Under the pieces are notes generated by a model, which was not told the origin of the DNA, searched no databases, and worked only from the letters and a program-made list of their open reading frames with translations. Shown piece by piece: positions 26,257-34,444 of a stretch of DNA of 64,000 nt. Positions within the stretch are counted from its first letter, which is position 1. Each line of letters opens with the position of its first letter. The DNA is taken from the NCBI GenBank assembly GCA_021202925.1, contig JAJQCD010000019.1, positions 61,982 through 125,981 on the forward strand, read 5' to 3'. Both the position numbers and the translations under genes were made by a program. The DNA is from Clostridiales bacterium. GTDB lineage: Bacteria; Bacillota; Clostridia; Lachnospirales; Lachnospiraceae.

Positions 26257-26751
26257 TTATTTTTCCTCCTTTCCCTGTCCGAACAGAATCCCCAGCACCG
26301 CATCCAGCGCGTGAAACGCCATGATCGCCGCGCCGATCGGAATACAGGTATAGACATAACGCATCGGCAGACGCAATGCCGCCGAGACCTGGCTGCCCTG
26401 TTTTCCAAAATACAGAATTCCGTATCTTACGATCAGCAGAAAAAGCACAAAACAGATCAGATGAACGAGAATCTGCAACGTTTTTCCTGCCGCGCCTTTC
26501 AGGGAATCCATCAGAATCGTGATGGAAATATGGCCGCCATGCTTGTACACACAGCCGGCGCCCAAAAGCGTACTCCAGATCAACAGATATCTCGTAGCCT
26601 CCTCACTCCAGGACAGTGAGGTAAAAAAGATGCGGCACACGATCTGTGCGCCGGTAATCACCACCATCGCACCCAGCATCAGCACGATAATCACTTCTGC
26701 AGCCCTGTCCAGCAGATCACTGAGTTTATGGATTGCCTTAATCAGAACCAA
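26257..26751 (-). CDS. dctQ: TRAP transporter small permease DctQ
   Basis: 164 aa with four hydrophobic helices and the DctQ signature (TSLSWSEEATRYLLIWSTLLGA pattern, W-S-E-E-x-x-R-Y). The TTG at 26751 is chosen because GGAAAGGAGG lies nine bases upstream; the frame extends 37 codons further but crosses a strong hairpin. It links DctP to DctM in the membrane. Confidence 0.92.
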   Translation of the reverse strand: MVLIKAIHKLSDLLDRAAEVIIVLMLGAMVVITGAQIVCRIFFTSLSWSEEATRYLLIWSTLLGAGCVYKHGGHISITILMDSLKGAAGKTLQILVHLICFVLFLLIVRYGILYFGKQGSQVSAALRLPMRYVYTCIPIGAAIMAFHALDAVLGILFGQGKEEK

Positions 26752-26833
26752 AAAGCTCAGCCTCCTTTCCCATTTGCCATGCCGCAGGTATCGTGCCCCG
26801 GCATACGATTCATTCCTGCCCGTTCTCTGAACT

Positions 26834-26873
26834 TCCGGCTGTCCGCGCATCTGTCTGCGCACGGACAGCCGGA
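26834..26873. other. Intercistronic hairpin between dctP and dctQ
   Basis: TCCGGCTGTCCG (26834-26845) pairs with CGGACAGCCGGA (26862-26873), extended inside by GCGCA/TGCGC. There is no T tract. Such hairpins often protect or partly terminate the transcript so that binding protein exceeds permease; that role is inferred. Confidence 0.7.
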
Positions 26874-26882
26874 CGGATCCGT

Positions 26883-27989
26883 TTAGTTCAGACCGGCGAT
26901 AACTTCCTGAATTCTGGAAACATAATCGCTGTACTCGCTGTACTGCTCATACACAGATTGAACGGCTTCCTTAAAGGAATCCACATCCGGATTCTCAACG
27001 ACCTCCATGCCGTTATCCTTCAGAGCCTGCAGCTGGGAATCCTCCTGATCCGCAACCCACGCTCTCTCATAGTCGGCAGCATCCTGCGCAGACTCCAGGA
27101 AAATCTGCTGGGTGTCCGCATCCAGAGAATCAAAGAGATCCTTGCTCATCGTGATAATTGCGGTCGAGTAAGAATGGCGATCCAGTGTCACATACTTCTG
27201 AGACTCCCACAGGCTATAGGAATAAATCACGTTGATCGGATTCTCCTCTCCATCAATGGTTCCCTGCTGCAGAGCGGTCAGCGCATCGGCCCACTGCATC
27301 GGCGTTGCGTTCACGTTCATTGCTTTAAAGCTGGCCGTGTATACGTCATTCTCCATCACTCGGATGGTCAGGCCGTCCAGATCCGCCGCGGTCTCGATCG
27401 GCCGCACATTGTTCGTCAGGTTACGGAATCCACGCTCTGCATAAGCGAGGCCCTTCAGGCCGGAATCCTCCAGCGTGTCGAGAAGCTCACGGCCAATCTC
27501 TCCATCCAGGACCGCATATGCTTCCTCATTGCTGGCGAACAGGTAAGGCATGTCCAGAACGCCCATCGCCGACGAGAAATTGATGAACGGACCGCTGGTG
27601 ATGATACCCATATCCAGCGTGGACATCTGCATGCTCTCCAGCATGTCTCTCTCACCGCCCAGCGTACCGTTCGGATAAATCTCGATCACATAGGCGCCGT
27701 TGGTGCGCTCCTCGACCAGCTCCGCAAACTTCTCTGCGGCTACCTGGAAGCTGTCCTGCTCATTGACGGTTGTTCCCAGCTTCAGAACGGTCGCGTCTGC
27801 CGGAGCCTCCGCTGCTTCCGTATCTGCTGCCTCGGCCTCCGCTGCTTCCGTTTCTTCCGCTGCCGCTTCTGTCTCTGCCGCTGCCGCCGCAGTCGTGCTG
27901 GCGGAAGATGAATCGGACGATCCGCATCCGGTCATTCCCCATACCGCTGCCGTCGCCACTACCAGTGCAAGGGCTTTTCTGTTTTTCAT
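26883..27989 (-). CDS. dctP: TRAP transporter solute-binding lipoprotein DctP
   Basis: 368 aa from the ATG at 27989, with AAAGGAGG upstream. A lipoprotein signal (MKNRKALALV ... WGMTGC) is followed by an Ala/Glu-rich linker of about 50 residues and then the DctP fold (KLGTTVNEQDSFQVAAEKF, IEIYPNGTLGGERDMLE, VRVMEN-type RP segment, NVNATPMQWADALTALQQGTIDGEENP). The conserved Arg in LTIRVMEN binds a substrate carboxylate. The substrate is unknown, but control by a T-box points to an amino acid or a relative. Confidence 0.95.
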   Translation of the reverse strand: MKNRKALALVVATAAVWGMTGCGSSDSSSASTTAAAAAETEAAAEETEAAEAEAADTEAAEAPADATVLKLGTTVNEQDSFQVAAEKFAELVEERTNGAYVIEIYPNGTLGGERDMLESMQMSTLDMGIITSGPFINFSSAMGVLDMPYLFASNEEAYAVLDGEIGRELLDTLEDSGLKGLAYAERGFRNLTNNVRPIETAADLDGLTIRVMENDVYTASFKAMNVNATPMQWADALTALQQGTIDGEENPINVIYSYSLWESQKYVTLDRHSYSTAIITMSKDLFDSLDADTQQIFLESAQDAADYERAWVADQEDSQLQALKDNGMEVVENPDVDSFKEAVQSVYEQYSEYSDYVSRIQEVIAGLN

Positions 27990-28167
27990 AACAAATTCCT
28001 CCTTTAATTGGATCGGCACCGGGCTTTTTGCTGCTGCCCGAAGCCGGTTTGATATTTTTATCTGTCAACTGCCGGATTCCCGGCAGATATGACCCGTATG
28101 TCTGTTTCGAAAAATACAGTCCCTGCTGCAGAAACTGCCACCGGCAACGCTTTCCATCTGCTGCATC

Positions 28168-28455
28168 AAAAAAGGCTTCCGTCTCTCATTTCATAAAAAT
28201 AAGAGACAAAAGCCTTCAGCTTCTGCGGTACCACTCTTCTTGCTGCCTGTGCAGCCACTCATCCCCATCGTCCTCCCCAAATCCGGATGCGCAATGGGTG
28301 ACACAATAACGGTTGTCTGCCGTTCCCGTCTACTCAGGACATCCTCGTCCCTTCAACCGGACTGCTCAAAGGGGATATTCCCAAAGATTCCATCATCCTG
28401 TCACACCATCCCAGGACTCTCTGACGATTTTCTCTCCGGTACTCTTCCTTGTCAA
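28168..28455 (-). promoter_or_regulatory. T-box leader controlling the TRAP operon
   Basis: On the minus strand the T-box core AGAGTGGTACCGCAGAA lies at about 28221-28240, followed by a terminator in which GGCTT..GTCTCT pairs with AGAGAC..AAGCC and ends in TTTTTT near 28168-28174. Upstream, Stem I features are present: an AGTA near 28438, a GGATGGTG distal segment, and GAATAT before CCCCTTTGAG. Uncharged tRNA binding should prevent termination. The codon after GAA is TAT (Tyr), with ATC (Ile) one base off, so the specifier is not settled. The leader fills most of the 570-base gap before dctP. Confidence 0.85.
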
Positions 28456-28563
28456 CACATTTCGAACGCTATATGTATTTTTCAAACTGACAGTTATCAT
28501 GCATCTATCCATTTCATTTGTCAACCGGAAAATTCGGCACTCCGGAGAACGTACGGACGAAAG

Positions 28564-30156
28564 CTATACCTCTTCAATCATACAGGTATGCTTTTTCGCC
28601 CTCTTTCCCTTCGCATCTTTATCATAATTAATGCCCACGAGAAGAACCCGTCCCGCGTAGTCTTTCAAACGCCCACTGTATCGATTGTCCTTGATTTGAC
28701 GAATAGCGGTATCTGCATCTTTGTCATATTTTAATTCGATGATCATGGCTGGTTTGCCACTGTTCCGGTGAGGAATGAATGCAATATCAGCAAAACCCTT
28801 TCCAGCCGGAAGCTCACGGATCATCTCATAATCGTTGCGCGCCGTATAATAAGCCAGGACGATCGCGCAACTCAATGAATTCTCGTCATTGTATTTCAGA
28901 ATCGAAAAATTGGACTCGTGAATATCTTCCAGAGCATTTTCAACCGCCACGCAATCCCCGCGGATCGTCGCAGCCAGCAACTCCTCCGACTCAGACAAAG
29001 CCTTTTCCACCTTTTCCCATCCGTCCCCTTCGACCGCATCCTGAAAAACCTCGGATATTTCCCGGTTTGGGATACCGACCTTTTTTGACGTCTCATCATA
29101 TGCCAGATACCCGAGATGGATCAATAACGTCAGAATATCATCTCTGGTTCGGAAAGACGTCATATCATTCTGGAATCTGGACACATTGACCCGAACCTGT
29201 CCGCCGCCCAGCATCTCTACAATCGCATCTTTCAGTCCGTCAAAATTCTGACCAATATATCCTTTTAAATCCTCATATGTCTCTGACGATTTCCAGTAGT
29301 TCTTAAATTTCCGGAACATCACCGCGCTCATCACAGAATTCGGGCTGTATACAGACCCGACATCGGAAAGCGTATAGCCATCATACCACTGCTTCATCTC
29401 ATAAAAGTCAAGCCCGGACTCTTTACAAAGATCCTGAACCTCTTTTTCTGTAAAACCGACATACTCGCTCAGACCAAGCGGCTCAACCATTGTAAACTCT
29501 CTGAAATCCGTCAGCGCTGACTGCGTTCCATACTTTTTAATCGGCAGGATGCCCGTCATATATGCAGCGGCGATCGTACGGTCTGTCGTCTGCCCTCCCT
29601 TAAAAAGTGCCCGTAAAAACTGTATATATTCCTTTTGCAGAGTATCATTATTTTTTTCCTCGCGGAAAATAGCATCCCACTCATCAATAATTATAATGAA
29701 TTTATCCCCGGTTTTCCCACTGACTCGGAGGAGAGCGTCCGGCAAAGAAATCTCATTGTCACGGATACAGTCAGAAAAGGTTTCCCTCAGCTCCTCAATC
29801 ACAGCACGCTGAATATCCTGTACTACATTGCCACCTTTTCTGCGTGTACGCGAAAGGAACCAGGTAATATCCAGATAAATCACATCAAACTGATTCAGAT
29901 ATCTTTTAAATGTGTCCAGTCCGGCAATTCTCAGATCTTTAAAAAGATCTTCTGAATCACAGCTTTTGTCATAATACGCGCACAGCATCTTCGCCGCAAA
30001 GGACTTCCCGAAGCGCCGCGGTCGGCTGAAACACGTCATCCGAAAAGGGGTATTGACCGTCCTGTTGATATACGCAATCAGACCGGTTTTATCCACATAT
30101 GTACTGTTCCTGATTGTACGGAATCCCTCATTGCCGCTGTTCAGATAAGCTCCCAT
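28564..30156 (-). CDS. AAA-ATPase-like / PD-(D/E)XK nuclease family protein (copy C)
   Basis: 530 aa from the ATG at 30156, exactly the length of copy D; a TTG at 30180 overlapping the dapB stop is an alternative start. RPRRFGKS is at 45-52 and the Walker B reads FIIIIDEWDAIF. The C-terminus has GFADIAFIPHR ... MIIELKYDKDADTAIRQIK, with the nuclease Asp and Glu-x-Lys in place. Long stretches match copy D (for example AAKMLCAYYDKSCDS). No promoter is seen between it and dapB, so it is probably transcribed with dapA-dapB. Function is unestablished. Confidence 0.88.
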   Translation of the reverse strand: MGAYLNSGNEGFRTIRNSTYVDKTGLIAYINRTVNTPFRMTCFSRPRRFGKSFAAKMLCAYYDKSCDSEDLFKDLRIAGLDTFKRYLNQFDVIYLDITWFLSRTRRKGGNVVQDIQRAVIEELRETFSDCIRDNEISLPDALLRVSGKTGDKFIIIIDEWDAIFREEKNNDTLQKEYIQFLRALFKGGQTTDRTIAAAYMTGILPIKKYGTQSALTDFREFTMVEPLGLSEYVGFTEKEVQDLCKESGLDFYEMKQWYDGYTLSDVGSVYSPNSVMSAVMFRKFKNYWKSSETYEDLKGYIGQNFDGLKDAIVEMLGGGQVRVNVSRFQNDMTSFRTRDDILTLLIHLGYLAYDETSKKVGIPNREISEVFQDAVEGDGWEKVEKALSESEELLAATIRGDCVAVENALEDIHESNFSILKYNDENSLSCAIVLAYYTARNDYEMIRELPAGKGFADIAFIPHRNSGKPAMIIELKYDKDADTAIRQIKDNRYSGRLKDYAGRVLLVGINYDKDAKGKRAKKHTCMIEEV

Positions 30157-30176
30157 CCACGCACACCCGCTTTCAC

Positions 30177-30941
30177 TCAATCACAGGCCTCAATCACATC
30201 CGCCATGGTATACAATCCCGGCTCCCTACCCGCAAGGAAAGCCGCCGCCTGCACCGCTCCTTTCGCAAAAATCGCCTTGGAATAAGCAGTGTGCGTGAAG
30301 GTTACAACCTCATCCTTTCCCGCAAAAATCACATCATGCTCGCCAACAATGGAACCACCGCGTACCGATGAAATTCCGATTTCCTTCGGATCACGCTTCG
30401 CGCGCACATCGGAACGTCCATATACATAATGATAGGTATCATCCATGGCTCCATTCACCGAATCCGCCAGCGCCAGCGCCGTACCGCTCGGTGCATCCAG
30501 CTTCTGATTGTGGTGCTTCTCGACAATCTCCACGTCAAATCCGGCGCCCGCCAACACTCTGGCCGCATCCCTGACCAGCTTCAGCAGGGTATTCACGCCA
30601 AGCGACATATTCGCCGAACGCAGGATCGCTGTCTTCGCGCTCATCTCAGACACTCGTCTCACCTGTTCTTCGGAAAGCCCCGTCGTACAGAGTACCAGCG
30701 GCGTCTTTGTCTCCTCGCAGTAATCCAGCAGGTGATCTACCGCCTTCGCAGAGGAAAAATCAATGATCACATCCGCATCCGCGTCGCAGTCTTCCAGAGA
30801 AGAATACACCGGATATCCGCAATCCGCCGCCACATTCTGATCAACTCCCGCGACAATTGTCATGCCGTCGGTTTCCTTCACAATCCCCGTCACCGTGCGC
30901 CCCATGGCGCCACAGCAGCCGTGCAAAATAATCTTAACCAT
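30177..30941 (-). CDS. dapB: 4-hydroxy-tetrahydrodipicolinate reductase
   Basis: 254 aa, usual length. It reduces the DapA product with NAD(P)H on the way to lysine and meso-diaminopimelate. The N-terminal Rossmann motif is GCCGAMGRTV, and the substrate motif EKHHNQKLDAPSGTA is intact. AGGGAGG precedes ATG. It lies 16 bases after dapA under the lysine riboswitch. Confidence 0.97.
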   Translation of the reverse strand: MVKIILHGCCGAMGRTVTGIVKETDGMTIVAGVDQNVAADCGYPVYSSLEDCDADADVIIDFSSAKAVDHLLDYCEETKTPLVLCTTGLSEEQVRRVSEMSAKTAILRSANMSLGVNTLLKLVRDAARVLAGAGFDVEIVEKHHNQKLDAPSGTALALADSVNGAMDDTYHYVYGRSDVRAKRDPKEIGISSVRGGSIVGEHDVIFAGKDEVVTFTHTAYSKAIFAKGAVQAAAFLAGREPGLYTMADVIEACD

Positions 30942-30957
30942 GAACTGCCCTCCCTTT

Positions 30958-31842
30958 CTACAGCAGACCGTAATCGGTAAGCGCTTTCTTCATCCGTTCC
31001 ACATCCTGCGGCTCCATCTCGGTCAGCGGCAGACGAAGCGGACCGACTTCCATCCCCATCAGATTCATCGCTGCCTTTACCGGAATCGGGTTCACCTCAC
31101 AGAACAGGGCATTGATCAGCGGAATCGCCTCCAGCTGCATCCGGGCGCTCGTTTTTGTATCTCCCGCAAAATAAGAGGCACAGATATCGTGAGTCTGCCT
31201 CGGCGCAACATTGGACAGAACGGAAATGACACCTTTTCCGCCCAGAGACAGAATCGGAACGATCTGATCATCGTTACCAGAATAAAGATCAATCTGTTCT
31301 CCCGCCAGATTCATCATCTGCGCGATCGCCGAAAAATTGCCGCTGGCCTCCTTGACGCCGACAATATTCGGAACCTTCGTGCACAGCGTCGCGATCGTCT
31401 CCGGCTTCATGGTAAGGCCGGTCCGACTTGGAACATGGTACAACAGGATCGGAATCTTCACCGTCTCCGCAACTGCCGTATAATGCGCGATCAGGCCATT
31501 CTGCGTCGCCTTGTTGTAATACGGCGTCACCATCAACAGGCCGTCCGCCCCGGCTTTCTCCGCTTCTGTGGAGAGATCAATGGCTTCCTTTGTCGAATTC
31601 GCACCGGTTCCGGCAATAACCGGAATCCGTCCCTTCACCACCTCACAGGTGCGACGGATCACGTCCAGATGCTCCTCGCAGCTCATCGTCGCAGCTTCGC
31701 CTGTCGTCCCACACGAAATGATGGCGTCTGTTCCTCCCGCAATCTGATCCTCCAGAATCTCCTCCAGCTTCTCAAAATTCACTTCTCCTGACTCCATAAA
31801 CGGAGTAACCAGCGCAACACCTGCTCCTTCAAAAATTGACAT
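30958..31842 (-). CDS. dapA: 4-hydroxy-tetrahydrodipicolinate synthase
   Basis: 294 aa (beta/alpha)8 aldolase that condenses pyruvate with aspartate semialdehyde. The catalytic residues are present: Lys164 in GVKEASGN for the Schiff base, Tyr135 in LLYHVPSRTG, Arg140, and the TTGE segment at 46-49. AGGAGG precedes ATG. First gene of the lysine-riboswitch operon. Confidence 0.97.
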   Translation of the reverse strand: MSIFEGAGVALVTPFMESGEVNFEKLEEILEDQIAGGTDAIISCGTTGEAATMSCEEHLDVIRRTCEVVKGRIPVIAGTGANSTKEAIDLSTEAEKAGADGLLMVTPYYNKATQNGLIAHYTAVAETVKIPILLYHVPSRTGLTMKPETIATLCTKVPNIVGVKEASGNFSAIAQMMNLAGEQIDLYSGNDDQIVPILSLGGKGVISVLSNVAPRQTHDICASYFAGDTKTSARMQLEAIPLINALFCEVNPIPVKAAMNLMGMEVGPLRLPLTEMEPQDVERMKKALTDYGLL

Positions 31843-31955
31843 GATTCTGTTCCTCCTGCTTTATTGTTTTCCATTCTATCGGACAGAGAGATTCGCTTCC
31901 CCTGCCCGAACATCTGCGGAAGCTGTCACAGGCAGTTTCCTTCACATGATCTGGC

Positions 31956-32192
31956 AAAAAAGAAAGAGCTGATGGATTTCAGCCCTCTTAATGTTCGCCC
32001 TCTCATGCGATGCCCTCAAAAGTAGCTCTCCATCCGTCAGGATGACAGTCACAGACTTCTTCAGTCTGTGCCCAGGAACCACCGCCCATCCGCAATCGCC
32101 CTTCGGCGCTCACCCTTTCCGATATCCTCCTCTGCGGCAATGGCACATCAGATACCCTACTCATGCTTCGCGCAACCTCTACTTGCTTTTTC
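31956..32192 (-). promoter_or_regulatory. Lysine riboswitch upstream of dapA
   Basis: On the minus strand the L-box pattern runs AGTAGAGGTTGCGCGA, GAGTAGGG, AGCGCCGAAGG, CTGGGCACAG, TGACTGTCATCC and GGATGGAGAGCTACT, in the known order. It is followed by an expression-platform terminator (GAGGGCTGA facing TCAGCTCTTTC, then TTTTTT, at about 31956-31990). Lysine should stop transcription of dapA-dapB and of anything cotranscribed. The 110 bases between it and dapA show nothing else. Confidence 0.92.
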
Positions 32193-32199
32193 TTTCGTT

Positions 32200-32228
32200 A
32201 TCGTATCATCAATCACCCGGTTTGTCAA
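32200..32228 (-). promoter_or_regulatory. Promoter of the dapA operon
   Basis: Minus-strand TTGACA (32223-32228), 17-base spacer, TACGAT (32200-32205), placing the start right at the 5' end of the lysine riboswitch. Confidence 0.75.
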
Positions 32229-32271
32229 TCCCAATTCTGCGTCATCAGCAGACTTACCTTCTCTGTTAAAC

Positions 32272-32310
32272 GCAAAAAGGCTCCCAAATAAAAATTTGAG
32301 TGCCTTTACG
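32272..32310 (-). terminator. Terminator of the aminotransferase-permease-EFR1 operon
   Basis: Minus-strand AAAGGCACTCAAAT and ATTTGGGAGCCTTT pair across TTTT with a single mismatch and continue into TTTTTG. It lies 35 bases after the EFR1 stop. Confidence 0.85.
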
Positions 32311-32343
32311 CTTTTTATGACTATAACTTTTCTTTTGATTTTG

Positions 32344-33117
32344 TCAAATATATATTTCCGGTTCCTTGCGTACTGACGCATTTTTCTCAAGCATTGCTTT
32401 CGCGCCGGACAGAAACGCTTCCGGCATAGATCGCGCATGTTTGGGACATATTTCCAAACAGCGCATACAGTTCATACATTGATTACTTAAAGTCAGATTT
32501 GGAGAGTCCAGGGGAATCGCGTTCACCGGGCAGGATTTCGCGCATATACCACACATAGCACAGTCATCATTCGCTGTCGGATGGATATTCGAACCCTTCA
32601 CTTCTTTGTAAGGCATATTTCCCGGCACAGTGATCGTTTGATTCACATCTCCATCGTTTATCTTTTTTATAATATCGGCGCCGAAACTACGGGCTGTTTC
32701 CATATCACTTTCGTCCGGCCTTCCGGCGGCTATCGATCGGGCAATGGAATGTTCCGCTACAAAGGCCGCGGCCGCGATTACCTGAAACCCTTTTTCCTCA
32801 AGCGTATTTTTAACTTCCAGCAGCGCGTCTTCATACTCCCTGTTGCCATACACGACTACCGCGACGGCCTTAATCCCGTTTCCATTCAGCATTTTCAGCC
32901 GTTCTGTCGCCGCGGAAGGCACTCGCCCGCCGTACACCGGAACAGCAGCCAGAAGGCAGTCGCAGTCTGCCAGTTTGACAGTTTCACCGGAAAATTCCGC
33001 ATCGGTGAGATCACATGTTTCCACCCGGCATCCTGTGCCATTTACAATAGCTTCCGCTACTTTTTTTGTTCCGCCGGTAGGACTGAATGTCGCCATAACC
33101 CATTTATCTGTACTCAC
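32344..33117 (-). CDS. EFR1-type flavodoxin/ferredoxin fusion (second)
   Basis: 257 aa. FSPTGGTKK at 11-19 is the FMN loop of the flavodoxin half. Two clusters follow: Cys186/189/192/196 and Cys214/217/220/224. The start is GTG at 33117, overlapping the permease stop as GTGA. It shares architecture with 15288-16058 but differs in sequence. It is last in an operon with an amino acid permease and a PLP lyase, so it may supply electrons to a step using the imported amino acid or its sulfur product; that is inference. Confidence 0.92.
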   Translation of the reverse strand: MSTDKWVMATFSPTGGTKKVAEAIVNGTGCRVETCDLTDAEFSGETVKLADCDCLLAAVPVYGGRVPSAATERLKMLNGNGIKAVAVVVYGNREYEDALLEVKNTLEEKGFQVIAAAAFVAEHSIARSIAAGRPDESDMETARSFGADIIKKINDGDVNQTITVPGNMPYKEVKGSNIHPTANDDCAMCGICAKSCPVNAIPLDSPNLTLSNQCMNCMRCLEICPKHARSMPEAFLSGAKAMLEKNASVRKEPEIYI

Positions 33118-34427
33118 TCTGTATACTCCTCCTTAACCTGGATATGAATGTTTCCGAACTGGCTCATCAATACACTGTAAGCAAAAATGGCTGCCGTAAC
33201 AATAATCATCGGCACCTTCATATCGTTGGATACAAAATAGAATATTCCCAAAGCTATGGTCGCTACAGAAGATATGAGCAGCAATAAACGATATACTGTC
33301 ACGGATATCTTCATACCGCTGTTTTTCCAGCTCTTTTCAAAATGTGTCGGAATTGACAGCGCGCATACATTCGTGATCAATTTTGTGATTGCACCCGGGA
33401 AGAGACAGATAAGCGCCACATCTCCCAGATCCATACCAATCAAAATCGGTATCACGCCAATCAGATACAGAAGAACCAGAACATAAGGCGTTCCCTTCTT
33501 TGTAGTCCTGCTAAGCACTCCCGGGAGCCAGCCGTCTTTTGCGCAGGCCATAAGCGGGCGATAGCCGGATACAACTGCTCCAAGCAGGGAAGTGCACAGC
33601 GCGAATAATGCACCGCCGATAATAAAAAACATATACAGGCCGTTCGGCATCATCATCTCAGCGATACCGCCCAGATTCATCCCCGCGATTTCACTGTAAG
33701 CATGCGCATGTGTAGCGGAAAAACCGATCAAACCGTAGATAGCAGCGCCTACAAAAGCGGAAAGACAAAATGCCAGAGGAATATTTCTTCTCGGGTTAGC
33801 CGCAGCCTTTCCCATATTGACTACATATTGGAACCCGTTACAGGTATAAGACATGAGCGCAATGGCGGAAACAAGTCCTGACATTCCGTTCGGAAACGTC
33901 GGTTCTCCGGCATATGCCGCAGTATCGATATTTAAAATTCCGTATACGACAAACAATCCTAACGCCACATACATAAAAATACACATGATATTCTGGATTC
34001 TGGATGCGAATTTATCTCCGCCCACGGCGCAAAGAAACGCCAGCGTCAGCACAACGATCGCCGCCAGTTTGCTGAACGGTTCTAATCCCGGAAAAAGACG
34101 CACCAGATACTGCACTACCGCGATGGCGGTTACCGCCAGGGAACCTGCCCTGAATATAATATCTCTGCCTACGCCAAATCCGGCCCACATCTTCGGCATA
34201 ACCAGAGAGTTAATAGCATATTCACCGCCATCCAACTCAAAAACGCTTGTAAGAAGCGGAAACGCGATAGACTGCAGTAAACAGAGACCCATAGCCAAAA
34301 ACAAAGCCAGAGTAATACTTCTTCCGGTATAGGCGATCCCATATCCCATCATGGCAAATACACCTGAACCAATGATGCATCCGACACCAATAGAAATCAA
34401 ATCGAACAGATTTAGTTTTTTCTCCAT
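33114..34427 (-). CDS. APC-superfamily amino acid permease
   Basis: 437 aa with about twelve hydrophobic helices. The start, FDLISIGVGCIIGSGVFAM, is the APC signature (G-x-x-I-G-S-G-I/V-F in helix 1). AGGGGG precedes ATG. It lies 17 bases after the aminotransferase and overlaps the EFR1 start. An amino acid substrate is likely, possibly a cysteine or cystathionine-type compound given the neighbouring lyase. Confidence 0.92.
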   Translation of the reverse strand: MEKKLNLFDLISIGVGCIIGSGVFAMMGYGIAYTGRSITLALFLAMGLCLLQSIAFPLLTSVFELDGGEYAINSLVMPKMWAGFGVGRDIIFRAGSLAVTAIAVVQYLVRLFPGLEPFSKLAAIVVLTLAFLCAVGGDKFASRIQNIMCIFMYVALGLFVVYGILNIDTAAYAGEPTFPNGMSGLVSAIALMSYTCNGFQYVVNMGKAAANPRRNIPLAFCLSAFVGAAIYGLIGFSATHAHAYSEIAGMNLGGIAEMMMPNGLYMFFIIGGALFALCTSLLGAVVSGYRPLMACAKDGWLPGVLSRTTKKGTPYVLVLLYLIGVIPILIGMDLGDVALICLFPGAITKLITNVCALSIPTHFEKSWKNSGMKISVTVYRLLLLISSVATIALGIFYFVSNDMKVPMIIVTAAIFAYSVLMSQFGNIHIQVKEEYTE

Positions 34428-34444
34428 GAAATTATTCCCCCTGA

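Noticed and set aside
27760..28068. Low-complexity Gly/Ser-rich frame opposite or shifted from dctP
   Set aside because: Arises from the Ala/Glu-rich linker codons of DctP read in another frame.
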